Counted from the first letter of the stretch, positions 33,157 to 42,887 are shown. The stretch is DNA of 64,000 nt from Nakamurella alba (GCF_009707545.1 NZ_WLYK01000005.1:62001-126000), one strand, 5' to 3'. Program-made: numbers and translations. The notes: generated by a model from the letters alone, not told the origin.

Positions 33157-34134
33157 TCATCCGTTCGCTGGCGGGCGTTCCGCTGCCGTTCCCCGACCGG
33201 TCCAGTGCTGCAGGGTGCGGCGGGTGGCGAAGTGACGGGGCTCGTCGGTGAACGGGTCGGTGAAGGCGAGGGTCTCGGCGAGCAGTTGCAACGGGCGGGA
33301 GAAGTCCCGGGGGTCCGGGTCGGTGAGGGTCGGGTAGAACGGGTCGTGCAGGATCGGCAGCCCGAGCGAGGCCATGTGCACCCGGATCTGGTGGGTGCGG
33401 CCGGTGTGCGGCCTGATCCGGTACAGCGCGAGATCCCTGTCGATGTCGATCATCTCGATGTCGGTGCGGCTGTTCGGCGGGGCGCCGGGGCCCTCGTGGG
33501 CGACGGGCGTGCCGCGTTCCTTGACCAGGTGGGACTCGACGCTGCGCGGGAAGGTGAGGCCGGGGTCGTGCCGGGCGAGGGCGAGGTAGGTCTTGGTCAC
33601 CTCGCGGCGGGCGAAGAGCTGCTGGTAGGCGCCGCGCTGGGTGCGGTCGACGGAGAAGGCGAGGACTCCGGCGGTGACCCGGTCCAGTCGGTGCAAGGGG
33701 CTGAGGTCGGGCAGGTCCAGCTCGCGGCGCAGCCGGACCAGCGCCGTCTCGGTGACGTACATGCCGCGTGGCGTGGTGGCCAGGAAGTGCGGCTTGTCGA
33801 CGACCAGCAGACTCCCGTCGTGGTGCAGGATGTCGATCCCGAACGGGATCGGCAGTTCGACCGGTGGGTCCCGGTACAGGTACACGAACATGCCGGTGGC
33901 GTACGGCGTGGCGTCGTCGATGGGGGTGCCGTCGTCGTCCACGACTTCGCGGGCGGCGACCTTCTCCAGCAGCCGGGCGTGGTCGTCGGCGAAGCGGTCG
34001 AGGAGGTGGCCGAGAACGGTGGCGGGGCCTTCACCGGGTGGCAGGGCAGGCAGGCGCAGCCGGGTCGGGTTCAGTCCCTCCCGCACCGGGAGCGGGGCCG
34101 GACGCCGTCCCGTCCGCGGCTGCTTCCGTCCCAT
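33157..34134 (-). CDS. RluA-family RNA pseudouridine synthase
   Basis: A 325-residue enzyme that isomerises uridine to pseudouridine in rRNA or tRNA. The catalytic motif is PLHRLDRVTAGVLAFS, with the nucleophilic Asp in HRLDR at about residue 158. Flanking motifs are ILHHDGSLLVVDKPHFLATTP and IRPHTGRTHQIRVHMASLGLPI. There is no S4 domain; a 100-residue N-terminal extension replaces it, including the wall segment FVYLYRDPP. It is followed after a palindrome-containing 38-bp gap by the ECF42-type sigma gene's 3' end. Target RNA unknown. Confidence 0.92.
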   Translation of the reverse strand: MGRKQPRTGRRPAPLPVREGLNPTRLRLPALPPGEGPATVLGHLLDRFADDHARLLEKVAAREVVDDDGTPIDDATPYATGMFVYLYRDPPVELPIPFGIDILHHDGSLLVVDKPHFLATTPRGMYVTETALVRLRRELDLPDLSPLHRLDRVTAGVLAFSVDRTQRGAYQQLFARREVTKTYLALARHDPGLTFPRSVESHLVKERGTPVAHEGPGAPPNSRTDIEMIDIDRDLALYRIRPHTGRTHQIRVHMASLGLPILHDPFYPTLTDPDPRDFSRPLQLLAETLAFTDPFTDEPRHFATRRTLQHWTGRGTAAERPPANG

Positions 34135-34155
34135 GGGCGACGATTCTGCCCGGAC

Positions 34156-34169
34156 GTTCCCGCTGGAAC
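34156..34169. repeat. Variant 14-bp palindrome after the ECF42 sigma gene
   Basis: GTTCCCGCTGGAAC differs by one base from the family consensus. It starts three bases after the minus-strand sigma factor stop codon and before the RluA-type gene. Confidence 0.65.
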
Positions 34170-34172
34170 GCC

Positions 34173-35318
34173 TCATCCCCCCGTCGGCTGCCGGAGCCGG
34201 GCGGCCTGTCGGGTCAGGTGATCCCGCTCCGCGGCATTCCCGGCGACCCGCGCGGCATCCGCGTAGAGCTGCGCTGCGGCAACGGCGTCGCCGGCCTTCT
34301 CGTGCAGGTGTGCCGACACCGCAGCGAACCTCGGCAGCCCGGGATCGATCTCGCCCAGCGCCGCCAACCCAGCCCGGCCGCCGTCGGCCTCGCCCACCGC
34401 CACCGCGCGGTTGAGCCGCGCCACCGGATTGTCGGTGAGCCGCACGAGTTCGTCGTACCAGCCGACGATCTGCACCCAGTCGGTCTCGCCCACGCTGCGC
34501 GCATCGGCGTGCAGCGCCGCGATCGCGGCCTGCGCCTGGTATTCCTCCAGCCGGTCCCGGGACAGCGCCGCCTGCAGGATCTCCACGCCCTCGGCGATCA
34601 GCGAGGTGTTCCAGCGGGAACGGTCCTGCTCGGCCAGCGGGATCAGCCGGCCGTCGGCACCGAACCGCGCGGGGCGGCGGGCCTGGTGCAGCAGCATCAG
34701 CGCGAGCAGCCCCGCCACCTCCTCGTCGTCGGTCAGGCCGGCCAGCTGCCGGGTGAGCCGGATCGCCTCGAGGGTCAGATCGACGTCCCCGGAGTAGCCC
34801 TCGTTGAAGACGAGGTAGAGCACCTTCAGCACGGTGGAGAAGTCGCCCGGGCGGTCCCACCGCACCTCCGCCACCGCCCGCTTCGCCCGGCTGATCCGTT
34901 GCGCCATCGTCGCTTCCGGCACCAGGTACGCCGCGGCGATCTGCCGTGTCGTCAGCCCGCCGACCGCCCGCAGGGTGAGCGCGAGCGCCGACGCCGGCGA
35001 GAGCGACGGGTGCGCACAGAGGAAGTACAGCCGCAGCGTGTCGTCGGCCTGTTCGGTCGGACCGGGTGCGGGTTCGAGGTCCAGCTTCTCCTCGCGCCCG
35101 CGTCGCGCCACATCCGAACGAACCGCGTCGAGGTACTTCCGCCACGCCGTGGTCACCAGCCAGCCCTTGGGATCAGCAGGCAGATCGGACACGCCGGCCT
35201 GCCAGGCCTTGAGCAGCGCCTCCTGCACGGCGTCCTCGGCCGACGCGAAGTCCGCGCCGCGCCGGACGAGGACGCCGATCACCTGCGGGGCCAGCTCCCG
35301 GACCAGCTGCGGATCCAT
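34173..35318 (-). CDS. ECF42-type RNA polymerase sigma factor with C-terminal TPR-like extension
   Basis: A 381-residue sigma factor. Region 2 is DFASAEDAVQEALLKAWQAG and region 4 is LTTRQIAAAYLVPEATMAQRISRAKRAV. A C-terminal extension of about 200 residues (DUF6596/TPR-like) holds VLYLVFNEGYSGD, RLNRAVAVGEADGGRAGL and the ALSRDRLEEYQAQAAIAALHA helix. Published work on group ECF42 shows such sigma factors need the extension for activity and are linked to DGPF proteins, with no anti-sigma factor. A DGPF/YCII gene lies 28 bases upstream here, which fits. GGGAGG precedes ATG 35318. Confidence 0.9.
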   Translation of the reverse strand: MDPQLVRELAPQVIGVLVRRGADFASAEDAVQEALLKAWQAGVSDLPADPKGWLVTTAWRKYLDAVRSDVARRGREEKLDLEPAPGPTEQADDTLRLYFLCAHPSLSPASALALTLRAVGGLTTRQIAAAYLVPEATMAQRISRAKRAVAEVRWDRPGDFSTVLKVLYLVFNEGYSGDVDLTLEAIRLTRQLAGLTDDEEVAGLLALMLLHQARRPARFGADGRLIPLAEQDRSRWNTSLIAEGVEILQAALSRDRLEEYQAQAAIAALHADARSVGETDWVQIVGWYDELVRLTDNPVARLNRAVAVGEADGGRAGLAALGEIDPGLPRFAAVSAHLHEKAGDAVAAAQLYADAARVAGNAAERDHLTRQAARLRQPTGG

Positions 35319-35346
35319 CGGCGCCGTACCTCCCGGTTGCACCCGG

Positions 35347-35754
35347 TCAGTCGGTGACGGTCGGCGGGTGCGCCAGGAAGGGCCGGACCTCCAGCCACTC
35401 GTGCAGCGGCTTCCCACCCCGACCCGGCGCGGCGGACAGCTCGCCGGCCAGTTCCAGTGCCCGGTCGTAGGACTCGACGTCGATGACCATCCACCCGGCG
35501 ATCAGGTCCTTGGTCTCGGCGAACGGGCCGTCGGTCACCGGCGGCCGGCCCTCGCCGTCGTAGCGGACGAAGGTGCCCTCGGGGGACAGCGCCTGCCCGT
35601 CGACGAACTCGCCTGTGCCCTCCAGCCGCACCGCGAAGTCCTGCATGTACTGGATGTGCGCGTCGATCTCGGCCGGCGTCCAGCGGTCCATCGGCACGTC
35701 GTCGCCGACCGGGGCCGGGTTGCCGCGGTAGTGCTTCAGCAGGAGGTACTTCAT
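35347..35754 (-). CDS. YCII/DGPF-domain protein
   Basis: A 135-residue protein with the DGPF signature in TDGPFAETKDLIAGWMVIDV. It begins MKYLLLKHYRGN, and the middle has PEGTFVRYDGEGRPP. YCII-related proteins have a ferredoxin-like fold; their reaction is not known. This type is often encoded next to ECF42 sigma factors, as here, with a 28-bp gap to the sigma gene at 34173. The ATG 35754 is preceded by GGACACCACC, a weak site. It is probably the target or partner of that sigma factor. A paralogue is at 60430. Confidence 0.9.
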   Translation of the reverse strand: MKYLLLKHYRGNPAPVGDDVPMDRWTPAEIDAHIQYMQDFAVRLEGTGEFVDGQALSPEGTFVRYDGEGRPPVTDGPFAETKDLIAGWMVIDVESYDRALELAGELSAAPGRGGKPLHEWLEVRPFLAHPPTVTD

Positions 35755-35860
35755 GGTGGTGTCCTCTCGTCCGTGCGGCCCATTCTGGCCGCCTGCACCC
35801 CTGGGACGGAGCCGGGTCCGGCTTCTCGACATCGCCGACCAGAAACCGGCCAGAAAAGTT

Positions 35861-36514
35861 TCAGGACGACAGGTGCGTGGTCACCACACCGACCAGGATC
35901 GCCACGATCAGCGAGTTGAAGACGAACGCCAGGATGCCGTGCAACAGCACGTGCCGTCGCAGTCTCGAGCTCGTCACCTCGACGTCGGTCGTCGCGAAGG
36001 TCGTGCCCACCGCGCAGGCGAAGTAGGCGAAGTCGACGGCGAGCGGCTGCGGGGTGCCGGGGAAGGAGAGCCCGCCCTCCTTGGCGTAGATGCCCAGGTA
36101 GGCCAGCAGGTAGCCGGCCTGCAGCATCATCCAGGACGTCACGATCGCCAGGCCGCACTGGGCGAACGCCAGCCAGACCGGGACGCCCTGCTCCTCGATC
36201 CGCGGCAGCGCCACCGCCGCGGCGATCAGCGCGAACGCCGCCGCCACCTGCGGGATCTGCTGGGGCTTCGAGGCGACCAGCCGGTCGAACCACCGACGCC
36301 GTTCCGAGAGGCGGGCCAGGGTCCGCAGTTGGACCGACGAACGCTCGCGGAAGGTCAGCCAGACCAGCAGCAGGTACACGATCGCGCCGAGGTTCCAGGC
36401 GGCGAGCAACTTCATCGTCACGCCGCCCGGAACCTGCAGCACGGAGCCGAGCAACACCACCGGGATCATGGCGATCTGCCGGTTGGAGTCGCGGTACCAC
36501 CAGTGCATCCGCAT
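35861..36514 (-). CDS. DUF1345 family membrane protein
   Basis: A 217-residue inner-membrane protein with five to six helices. The family pattern is visible: WNLGAIVYLLLVWLTF, PLAVDFAYFACAVGTTFATTDVEVTSSRLRRHVLLHGILAFVFNSLIVA. The last block, with F(A/V)TTDVxVxSxxxRR, is strongly conserved in DUF1345. Function is unknown. It lies 16 bases after the cell-wall nucleotidase gene and may be co-transcribed with it. Confidence 0.85.
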   Translation of the reverse strand: MRMHWWYRDSNRQIAMIPVVLLGSVLQVPGGVTMKLLAAWNLGAIVYLLLVWLTFRERSSVQLRTLARLSERRRWFDRLVASKPQQIPQVAAAFALIAAAVALPRIEEQGVPVWLAFAQCGLAIVTSWMMLQAGYLLAYLGIYAKEGGLSFPGTPQPLAVDFAYFACAVGTTFATTDVEVTSSRLRRHVLLHGILAFVFNSLIVAILVGVVTTHLSS

Positions 36515-36530
36515 CAGCGAGGGCAGGACC

Positions 36531-38900
36531 TCAGTGCTTGCGCCCCACCGTCCGCCGCCGCGCCAGGACCAGCACGCCCCCGCCGGCCACGATCAGCACC
36601 ACCGCGAGTACCAGTGCACCCTCGCCACCGGCCTGCGAGAGACCGGTCGCGCTCAGCGAGCTGGACATGGAGGTGGTGGTGGGCAGATCGCTGGACGCCA
36701 CCGGGGTGCTGGTGGTGACAGTGGTGCCCGTGGTCGGGACGGCGGTGGTGGGCTCCGTCGTCACGGTGGTCGGCGCCGAGGTCGGGGTCGTCGGCGCGCT
36801 GGTGGTGACCACCGGGGCGGCCGCGACCTGCAGCGGGATGCGGATCACCGACCCGGCCGGGGTCACGCCGAGGACCAGGTCCCAGGCGCCGGCGGCGGTG
36901 TCGTCGGGGATGTCCGCCTCGACGACGGCCGTGCCACCGCTGACCGTGAACTCGGCCGGCAGCTCGGCCTGCACCGAAGGCCCGTCCACAGATCCGACGG
37001 CGCCACCGGACGGGACCAGGGTCGCGACGATCGCGGTGTTCGCCGGCGCACCCAGGCTGGTCATGTCCAGGCCGGAGAGCTCGACGGTCACCGTGTCACC
37101 GGCGGTCGGCGTGGTGTCGACGTCGCCGGTGGCCACCGCGTGCTTGGAGAAGTTCGGCGTCAGACCCGGGTTGTCACCGAGGTAGGCGATCCAGGCGTCC
37201 CGGTCGATCAGCCCGGAGTCCCGGAAGTCGGTGCCGTCGGTGAAGGCGAAGAAGTTGTCGCCGCCCTGCAGCAGGAAGGAGAAGGTGCCGACCCGGTAGG
37301 ACGCGGTCGGATCCAGCGGCGCGCCGTTGATGCTGACGGTGCGGATGTGCTTGCCCTGGTCGTCCAGGTCGCCGACGGTCACGCCGTCGCCGTCCGGGTC
37401 CGGGTCGAAGGTGTACGACATGTTCGACGACGTGCCGAGCTGCAGGTACGGACGGGTGGGTACCTCGCCCTCGTCGTCGATCTGCCACTGCTGCTCCAGC
37501 ACCTCGAGCACCTGGGCGCCGGTCAGCGAGATGGTGCCCAGGTTGTTGACGAACGGCAGCACACCGTTGGCCTCGGCGTAGGTGATCACACCGTCCGGGT
37601 CGAACAGCAGCTCCGCGCGCAGGCCACCCGGGTTGACCAGGGAGATCTCCGCGCCGCCGCGCAGGTCGCTGGACATCGAGTCGAGCAGGGCGTCCGCGAC
37701 GAGGTTGCCGAGCGCGGACTCACCCGCTCTGTCGTCCCGTTCCGCCTCGGTACCGCCGTACCCGTCCGGCCCGTAGGCGCCGCCGCTGAAGGCGGTGGTG
37801 ATGTCCCCGGTGATCGAGCCGACCGGCACGCTGCCGATCTCGTCCGCGTAGGCCTGGGCCGCGGCGACGATGTCCTCGACCTCGCCGATCGACGCCGGCT
37901 CCGGGTTCAGCACGATGTCGGTCTCCCGGGCCACGTAGGCCACGGTGGAGTCGAGCACGGCGAACGGCGGGGTGGTGTCGACGTCGACGGTCAGCTCGAT
38001 CTGGCCGACGTTCGCGGCGTAGTTGCCGGTCTGCAGCACCGGGCGGGTCGCGCCCTGCACGCCCGGCACCGGCGCCTCCCAGGCGTAGGCCTGGTGGGTG
38101 TGGCCGTTGACGATCGCGGACACCTTCGGCGAGGTCTGCTGCACGATCTCGGCGAACACCGGGCTCACCGCCAGCTGCTCGGCCAGCGTGGAGTCCTCGT
38201 CGCCCTCGGGGGCGCCCTCGTGGAACAGCGCGATCAGCACGTCGGCCTCGCCGTTGCCCGGATCGCCGTCGGTCAGCTCGTCGGCCACCCGGTTGACCGC
38301 CTCGACCGGATCGCCGAAGGTCAGGCCGGTGATGCCGCCGGGCGAGACCAGTTGCGGGGTCTCCTCGGTGACGACACCGATGACGCCGACGTCGATCCCG
38401 TTGACCGGGTAGATGCCGTAGGGCTGCAGCGCCGGGTCACCGGTCGCGGTGTCGTAGACGTTCGCGCCCAGGTAGTCCCACTGGGCGTTGTTCCCGCCGT
38501 CGATGACGCGGTCACGCAGGTCGGCGAAGCCCTGGTCGAACTCGTGGTTGCCGACCGCGGACGCGACCAGGCCCAGGGAGTTGAAGACGTCGATGGTCGG
38601 CTGGTCCTGCTGGATCGCCGAGGTGAACTCGGAGGCTCCGATGAAGTCACCGGCACCCAGCAGCAGCGTGTTGTCCACGCCGGCGTTGGCGGTCGCCGAC
38701 TCGGCGCGCAGCTTCTCGATGGTCTTGGCGAAGTCGACGGTGTCGTCGTTGATCCGCCCGTGGAAGTCGTTGACGGTGAGGATGTTCAGCGTCACCGGCG
38801 TGAGCGCCAGCGCCGACGGCACCGCTCCCACCAGGGCCGGTGTGACGACGAGGACGGCGGCGGCCGCCACCGCCCCGGTTCTGCGCAGTACACGTCCCAT
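36531..38900 (-). CDS. Cell wall-anchored 5'-nucleotidase (UshA-like)
   Basis: A 789-residue exported phosphoesterase. The N-terminal Sec signal is MGRVLRRTGAVAAAAVLVVTPALVGAVPSALA. The metal site includes TVNDFHGRIND, GAGDFIGASE, VGNHEFDQG and NGHTHQAYAW. The nucleotidase domain includes SLVNPGGLRAELL and GTFSFLLQGGDNFF. The C-terminus has a sortase-type signal, LSATG, then a hydrophobic helix ALVLAVVLIVAGGGVLVLA and a basic tail. This should place it on the cell wall. It probably releases nucleosides and phosphate outside the cell. GGGAG precedes ATG 38900. Confidence 0.93.
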   Translation of the reverse strand: MGRVLRRTGAVAAAAVLVVTPALVGAVPSALALTPVTLNILTVNDFHGRINDDTVDFAKTIEKLRAESATANAGVDNTLLLGAGDFIGASEFTSAIQQDQPTIDVFNSLGLVASAVGNHEFDQGFADLRDRVIDGGNNAQWDYLGANVYDTATGDPALQPYGIYPVNGIDVGVIGVVTEETPQLVSPGGITGLTFGDPVEAVNRVADELTDGDPGNGEADVLIALFHEGAPEGDEDSTLAEQLAVSPVFAEIVQQTSPKVSAIVNGHTHQAYAWEAPVPGVQGATRPVLQTGNYAANVGQIELTVDVDTTPPFAVLDSTVAYVARETDIVLNPEPASIGEVEDIVAAAQAYADEIGSVPVGSITGDITTAFSGGAYGPDGYGGTEAERDDRAGESALGNLVADALLDSMSSDLRGGAEISLVNPGGLRAELLFDPDGVITYAEANGVLPFVNNLGTISLTGAQVLEVLEQQWQIDDEGEVPTRPYLQLGTSSNMSYTFDPDPDGDGVTVGDLDDQGKHIRTVSINGAPLDPTASYRVGTFSFLLQGGDNFFAFTDGTDFRDSGLIDRDAWIAYLGDNPGLTPNFSKHAVATGDVDTTPTAGDTVTVELSGLDMTSLGAPANTAIVATLVPSGGAVGSVDGPSVQAELPAEFTVSGGTAVVEADIPDDTAAGAWDLVLGVTPAGSVIRIPLQVAAAPVVTTSAPTTPTSAPTTVTTEPTTAVPTTGTTVTTSTPVASSDLPTTTSMSSSLSATGLSQAGGEGALVLAVVLIVAGGGVLVLARRRTVGRKH

Positions 38901-39017
38901 GAACGGCAACTCCCTGTTCCTCACCACGACCTCACATCCGACCTGGCGGACGCTACGTCACCCGTCCGTGGCGGGGCCAGACCTGCCATGTGAACAAAAG
39001 GCTTCACAATCTGGGTC

Positions 39018-41246
39018 ATGGACCGGCTGAGGAACTGGTGGCGGACGCGCGATCCCGAGGGCGAGGCGCTGCGCAAGGCGGTCCGGGTGGCGATCGTCGC
39101 GCCGGCCCTGCTGGCGGTGATCCGCCTGTTCAGCGACAACACGCAGCTGATGGCGTTCGCCGTCTTCGGCAGCGTCGCGATGTTGCTGTTCACCGATCTG
39201 CCCGGCGACCGGCCGGCCCGGTTCGCGGGCTACCTCGGCCTGACGCTGGCCGGGGTGGTGCTGATCACGGTCGCCACCCTGCTCGCCACGCCGTGGTGGG
39301 TGGCCGGCCTGGGCATGGCGGTGGTCGGCTTCCTGATCACCTTCTCCGGGGTGCTCAGTGCGGCGGCCGCGGCGAGCGGCCGGGCGGCGCTGCTCGCGTT
39401 CATCCTGCCGGTGACCCTGCCCGGCGGCTGGGACGACCTGGCGCCCCGGCTGACCGGATGGCTGCTCGCCGCGGTCGTGGCGATCCCCGCGGCACTGTTC
39501 CTGCTGCCGGCCCGGCACCACGACGCCCTGCGCTCGCGGATCGCCGACGCCTGCCGGGCCATCTGCACGCTGCTGCGGTCCGCCGACGATTCCTCCCGGA
39601 CCACCGCCGACGCCGCCGCGCTGGCCTCGATCCAGCGGCTGCGGGCCGAGTTCGCCCGGACCGACGCGCGGCCGGTCGGGCTGAGCACCGGCAGCCGGTT
39701 CCTGATCCGGGTGATCGATGACCTGGGCTGGCTGCGGGCAGCCATCAGTGCGGCGAACAACACGGGAGACAGCACCGCGAGCGACCATCGGCAGCACCGG
39801 CCCGGCACCCCGGTGGAGCGGGAACGGCTGCGCGAGGGGGTCCGGGCGATCCTGGCCGACGCGGCGGACACCATCGACCCGGCGCGGTCCGCGGCACTGC
39901 GGACGGAGGCGCGGCAGCGCCTGGAGCAGGCGCTGGACGACCTGGACGCACTGCGCCGGTTGCTCGGCGGTCGCACCCTGTCCGCCCTGGTCGCAGCGGA
40001 TGACGCCGCAGTCGACACAGCGGACGACGCAGCTGACGGCACCGCCGATCTGATGGACGCACTGCGGATCGACCGCACGTGGCACACCGGTCTGCACGCG
40101 GCCGCGCTGGTCGGCGCGACCGTGGCGGTGGCGGCGGAGGCCGACGCCCGGTCGCCGCTGGCCAAGATCCTGGGGCGGCGGCCGCAGGCCCGGCCGGGCG
40201 CCGACCCGATGGGCATCCTGCCGACCGCGCGCAGCATCGCCGGCGGCCAGCTGGCCCGGCACTCGGTGGCCCTGCGCAACGCGCTGCGGATGGGCCTGGG
40301 GCTGGGCATCGCGATCGGCGCGGCGGAACTGCTGAGCGTCGACCACGCCTTCTGGGTCGGGCTGGGCGCCATGTCGGTGCTCCGGTCGCGCGCCCTGGCC
40401 ACCACGGCGAGCGCCTGGCGCGCGTTGCTCGGCACCACCCTCGGCTTCGTCGTCGGATCGCTGGTCATCGTGCTGCTCGGCACCTCGCCGGCGGTGCTCT
40501 GGCCGGTGATCCCGGTGGCGCTGCTGGTGGCCGCGCTGGCGCCCCGGGCGATCTCGTTCACCGCCGGCCAGGCGGCCTTCACGGTGATGGTGGTGGCGCT
40601 GTTCAACCTGCTGCAGCCGGTGGGCTGGAGCGTCGGGGTGGTGCGGATCCAGGACGTCGCGCTGGGCTGCGCCTCCGGGCTGATCGCCGGCTTCCTGACC
40701 TGGCCGCGCGGTGCCGCCGGCGCGCTGGACGACGCCGTCCGCGACTCCATCCGGGCCGGCGCCGACGAGCTGGCGCTCGCGCTGCAGGGTCACGGCATCG
40801 ACCACGCGACCGACCAGGCGGTGAAGGCGGCGAACACCCGCGCCGACGACGCGCTGCGCGGGCTGCTCGCCGAACGGCCGGGCGGCGTCTCCTCGATCGA
40901 CCTGCTCAACGCCCGGGTGGCCGCCGGGGTGCGGCTGCGACTCGTGGCCGACGCGGTCGCGGTGCTGGCGGAGCGGGCCGGCGCCGAGGACGGAGGGCCG
41001 GCCTACGACCTGGTCGCGGCACGGACGTCCCGGATCGTCACGGCCTTCCGCGAGGTGGCCGAGGAGCACGCACCGACCCCGCGGCCGCCGGCCGACCACG
41101 ACGCGCAATTGCTCGGCGCGCTGCGGCAGGCGCCGCCGGAGCAGGCGGCCGCGACGCTCTGGATCGACCTCTACCTGGACGACCTGGTCCGGCTGCTCGG
41201 GGTGCTGGGCGAGAAGCTGCGGGCGGTCCGCGAGCCCCGGGCCTGA
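39018..41246 (+). CDS. FUSC family membrane transporter-like protein
   Basis: A 742-residue polytopic protein with two hydrophobic blocks, each of five to six helices, at about residues 25-165 and 410-560, separated by cytoplasmic helical regions. The pattern (FGSVAMLLFTDLPGDRPARFAGYLGLTLAGVVLI; later FWVGLGAMSVLRSRALATTASAWRALLGTTLGFVVG) is that of FUSC/aromatic acid exporter-like proteins, which are thought to export aromatic acids or fusaric acid-like compounds. It is divergent from the nucleotidase gene with a 117-bp gap that has CACAAT seven bases upstream of the ATG and no clear ribosome binding site. Substrate unknown. Confidence 0.85.
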   Translation: MDRLRNWWRTRDPEGEALRKAVRVAIVAPALLAVIRLFSDNTQLMAFAVFGSVAMLLFTDLPGDRPARFAGYLGLTLAGVVLITVATLLATPWWVAGLGMAVVGFLITFSGVLSAAAAASGRAALLAFILPVTLPGGWDDLAPRLTGWLLAAVVAIPAALFLLPARHHDALRSRIADACRAICTLLRSADDSSRTTADAAALASIQRLRAEFARTDARPVGLSTGSRFLIRVIDDLGWLRAAISAANNTGDSTASDHRQHRPGTPVERERLREGVRAILADAADTIDPARSAALRTEARQRLEQALDDLDALRRLLGGRTLSALVAADDAAVDTADDAADGTADLMDALRIDRTWHTGLHAAALVGATVAVAAEADARSPLAKILGRRPQARPGADPMGILPTARSIAGGQLARHSVALRNALRMGLGLGIAIGAAELLSVDHAFWVGLGAMSVLRSRALATTASAWRALLGTTLGFVVGSLVIVLLGTSPAVLWPVIPVALLVAALAPRAISFTAGQAAFTVMVVALFNLLQPVGWSVGVVRIQDVALGCASGLIAGFLTWPRGAAGALDDAVRDSIRAGADELALALQGHGIDHATDQAVKAANTRADDALRGLLAERPGGVSSIDLLNARVAAGVRLRLVADAVAVLAERAGAEDGGPAYDLVAARTSRIVTAFREVAEEHAPTPRPPADHDAQLLGALRQAPPEQAAATLWIDLYLDDLVRLLGVLGEKLRAVREPRA

Positions 41247-41312
41247 AGAGCCCGAGCGGCTGTCGGTTCGGTGTCGGTAGCTGTGTCGGACCTTCAGGGC
41301 ATCATGACCGGC

Positions 41313-42887
41313 ATGCTCCTCGCCAGGCTTGCCGAAACCTCGGCCGGGCTCGCCGCCACCCGGTCCCGGCTGGCCAAACGCGCCCTGCTCGCTGCCTGCA
41401 TCGCCGAGGCCGACGCGGACGAGATCGGTCTCGTCGTCGGCTACCTGTCCGGATCCCTACGGCAGCGCCGGACCGGGGTCGGCTGGGCCACCCTCGGCGA
41501 ACTGCCGCCACCCGCCGACACCCCCGCCCTGCAGGTCGCCGACGTCGACGGGGCCTTCGAGCGGATCAGCGGGATGGCCGGTGCCGGATCCGCACAGCAA
41601 CGCACCGCCGCCGTCGAGCAGCTGTTCGCCCGGGCGACGGCGGAGGAGCAGGGGTTCCTCCGCGGGCTGGTCTTCGGCGAACTCCGGCAGGGAGCGCTGG
41701 TCTCGCTGGTGCAGGACGGTCTCGCCGCCGCCTTCGACACCCCGGCCGCCGGGGTGCAACGGGCCGCGATGCTGCTCGGTTCCACCGCCGACACCGCCAC
41801 CCTGCTGGCCACCTCCGGGCCGACTGCGCTCGCGCAGGTCGGCCTGCGGGTCGGGGTACCGATCGGGCCGATGCTGGCTGCGCCGGCCCCGGACGCGGCG
41901 GCCGCCGTCGCGAAGTCCGGACTACCGGCCGTCGTCGACACCAAGCTGGACGGCATCCGGGTGCAGGTGCACCGCAACGGTGACGAGATCCACCTCTACA
42001 CCAGGAGTCTGGACGAGATCACCGACCGGCTGCCGGAGGTGGTCGAGGCCGTGGCCCGGTTGCCGATCACCTCGGCGGTGATCGACGGCGAGGTGGTCGG
42101 GCTGGACCACCGCACCGGCCGTCCGCTGCCGTTCCAGGTGATCTCCGCCCGCACCGCCAGTTCCGCCGACCCGGCGGCCGGCCGGGCGCGGACACCGTTG
42201 CGGCTCTTCGCCTTCGACCTGCTGCACCTCGACGGCCGGGACCTGCTGGACGAGCCGCTGCAGGTGCGCGCCGAGGTGATGGCTGCGGCGATCCCGGACA
42301 CCATGACGGTGCCCCGGCGCACGGTCGGCACCGTCGAGGAACTCGTCGAGACCTTCGCCGAGGCCGTCACCGGCGGCTGGGAGGGGCTGGTCGTCAAGCG
42401 ACTGTCGACCCCCTACGCCGCCGGTCGCCGGGACTCCGGCTGGATCAAGCTGAAACCGCGGCACACCTTCGATCTCGCGGTGATCGGTGCCGAATGGGGC
42501 TACGGCCGCCGGCAGGGATGGCTGTCCAACCTGCACCTGGCCGCCCGCGGTGACGACGGGTCGCTGGTGATGCTCGGGAAGACCTTCAAGGGGCTCACCG
42601 ACAAGACGCTGACCTGGCAGACCGAGCAGTTCCTGGCCCGTGAGTCGCGCCGCACGTCGACCACCGTGTTCGTGGATCCGCCACTGGTCGCCGAGATCGC
42701 CTTCGACGGTGTGCAACGGTCCAGCCGGTATCCCGGCGGGGTGGCGCTGCGGTTCGCCCGGGTGCTGCGCTACCGCGAGGACAAGGGACCGGACGAGATC
42801 GACGCGCTGTCACAGATCCTGGCGCTGAGCCCGCCCGACCCGTTCGATCAGGACGAGGAGGAGGGCGCACCGGACCCGGCGGGCTGA
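41313..42887 (+). CDS. ligB: ATP-dependent DNA ligase, LigB type
   Basis: A 524-residue ligase. An N-terminal DNA-binding domain (about residues 1-195) starts MLLARLAETSAGLAATRSRLAKRALLAACI and includes YLSGSLRQRRTGVGWATL. The nucleotidyltransferase motif I is DTKLDGIRVQVHR with the adenylated Lys. Further motifs include DGEVVG, FDLLHLDGRDLLD, EGLVVKRL and GWIKLKPRH; the OB-fold C-terminus holds VAEIAFDGVQRSSRYPGGVALRFARVLRYREDK. This matches mycobacterial LigB-type enzymes that back up NAD-dependent LigA. ATG 41313 was preferred over GTG 41271 because homology begins at MLLARL. Its end overlaps the convergent membrane protein gene by 40 bases. Confidence 0.92.
   Translation: MLLARLAETSAGLAATRSRLAKRALLAACIAEADADEIGLVVGYLSGSLRQRRTGVGWATLGELPPPADTPALQVADVDGAFERISGMAGAGSAQQRTAAVEQLFARATAEEQGFLRGLVFGELRQGALVSLVQDGLAAAFDTPAAGVQRAAMLLGSTADTATLLATSGPTALAQVGLRVGVPIGPMLAAPAPDAAAAVAKSGLPAVVDTKLDGIRVQVHRNGDEIHLYTRSLDEITDRLPEVVEAVARLPITSAVIDGEVVGLDHRTGRPLPFQVISARTASSADPAAGRARTPLRLFAFDLLHLDGRDLLDEPLQVRAEVMAAAIPDTMTVPRRTVGTVEELVETFAEAVTGGWEGLVVKRLSTPYAAGRRDSGWIKLKPRHTFDLAVIGAEWGYGRRQGWLSNLHLAARGDDGSLVMLGKTFKGLTDKTLTWQTEQFLARESRRTSTTVFVDPPLVAEIAFDGVQRSSRYPGGVALRFARVLRYREDKGPDEIDALSQILALSPPDPFDQDEEEGAPDPAG

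Noticed and set aside
34604-34622. A further copy of the palindrome family, GTTCCAGCGGGAAC
   Set aside because: It lies inside the ECF42 sigma coding sequence, breaks the dyad at the centre, and is best explained by codon composition.
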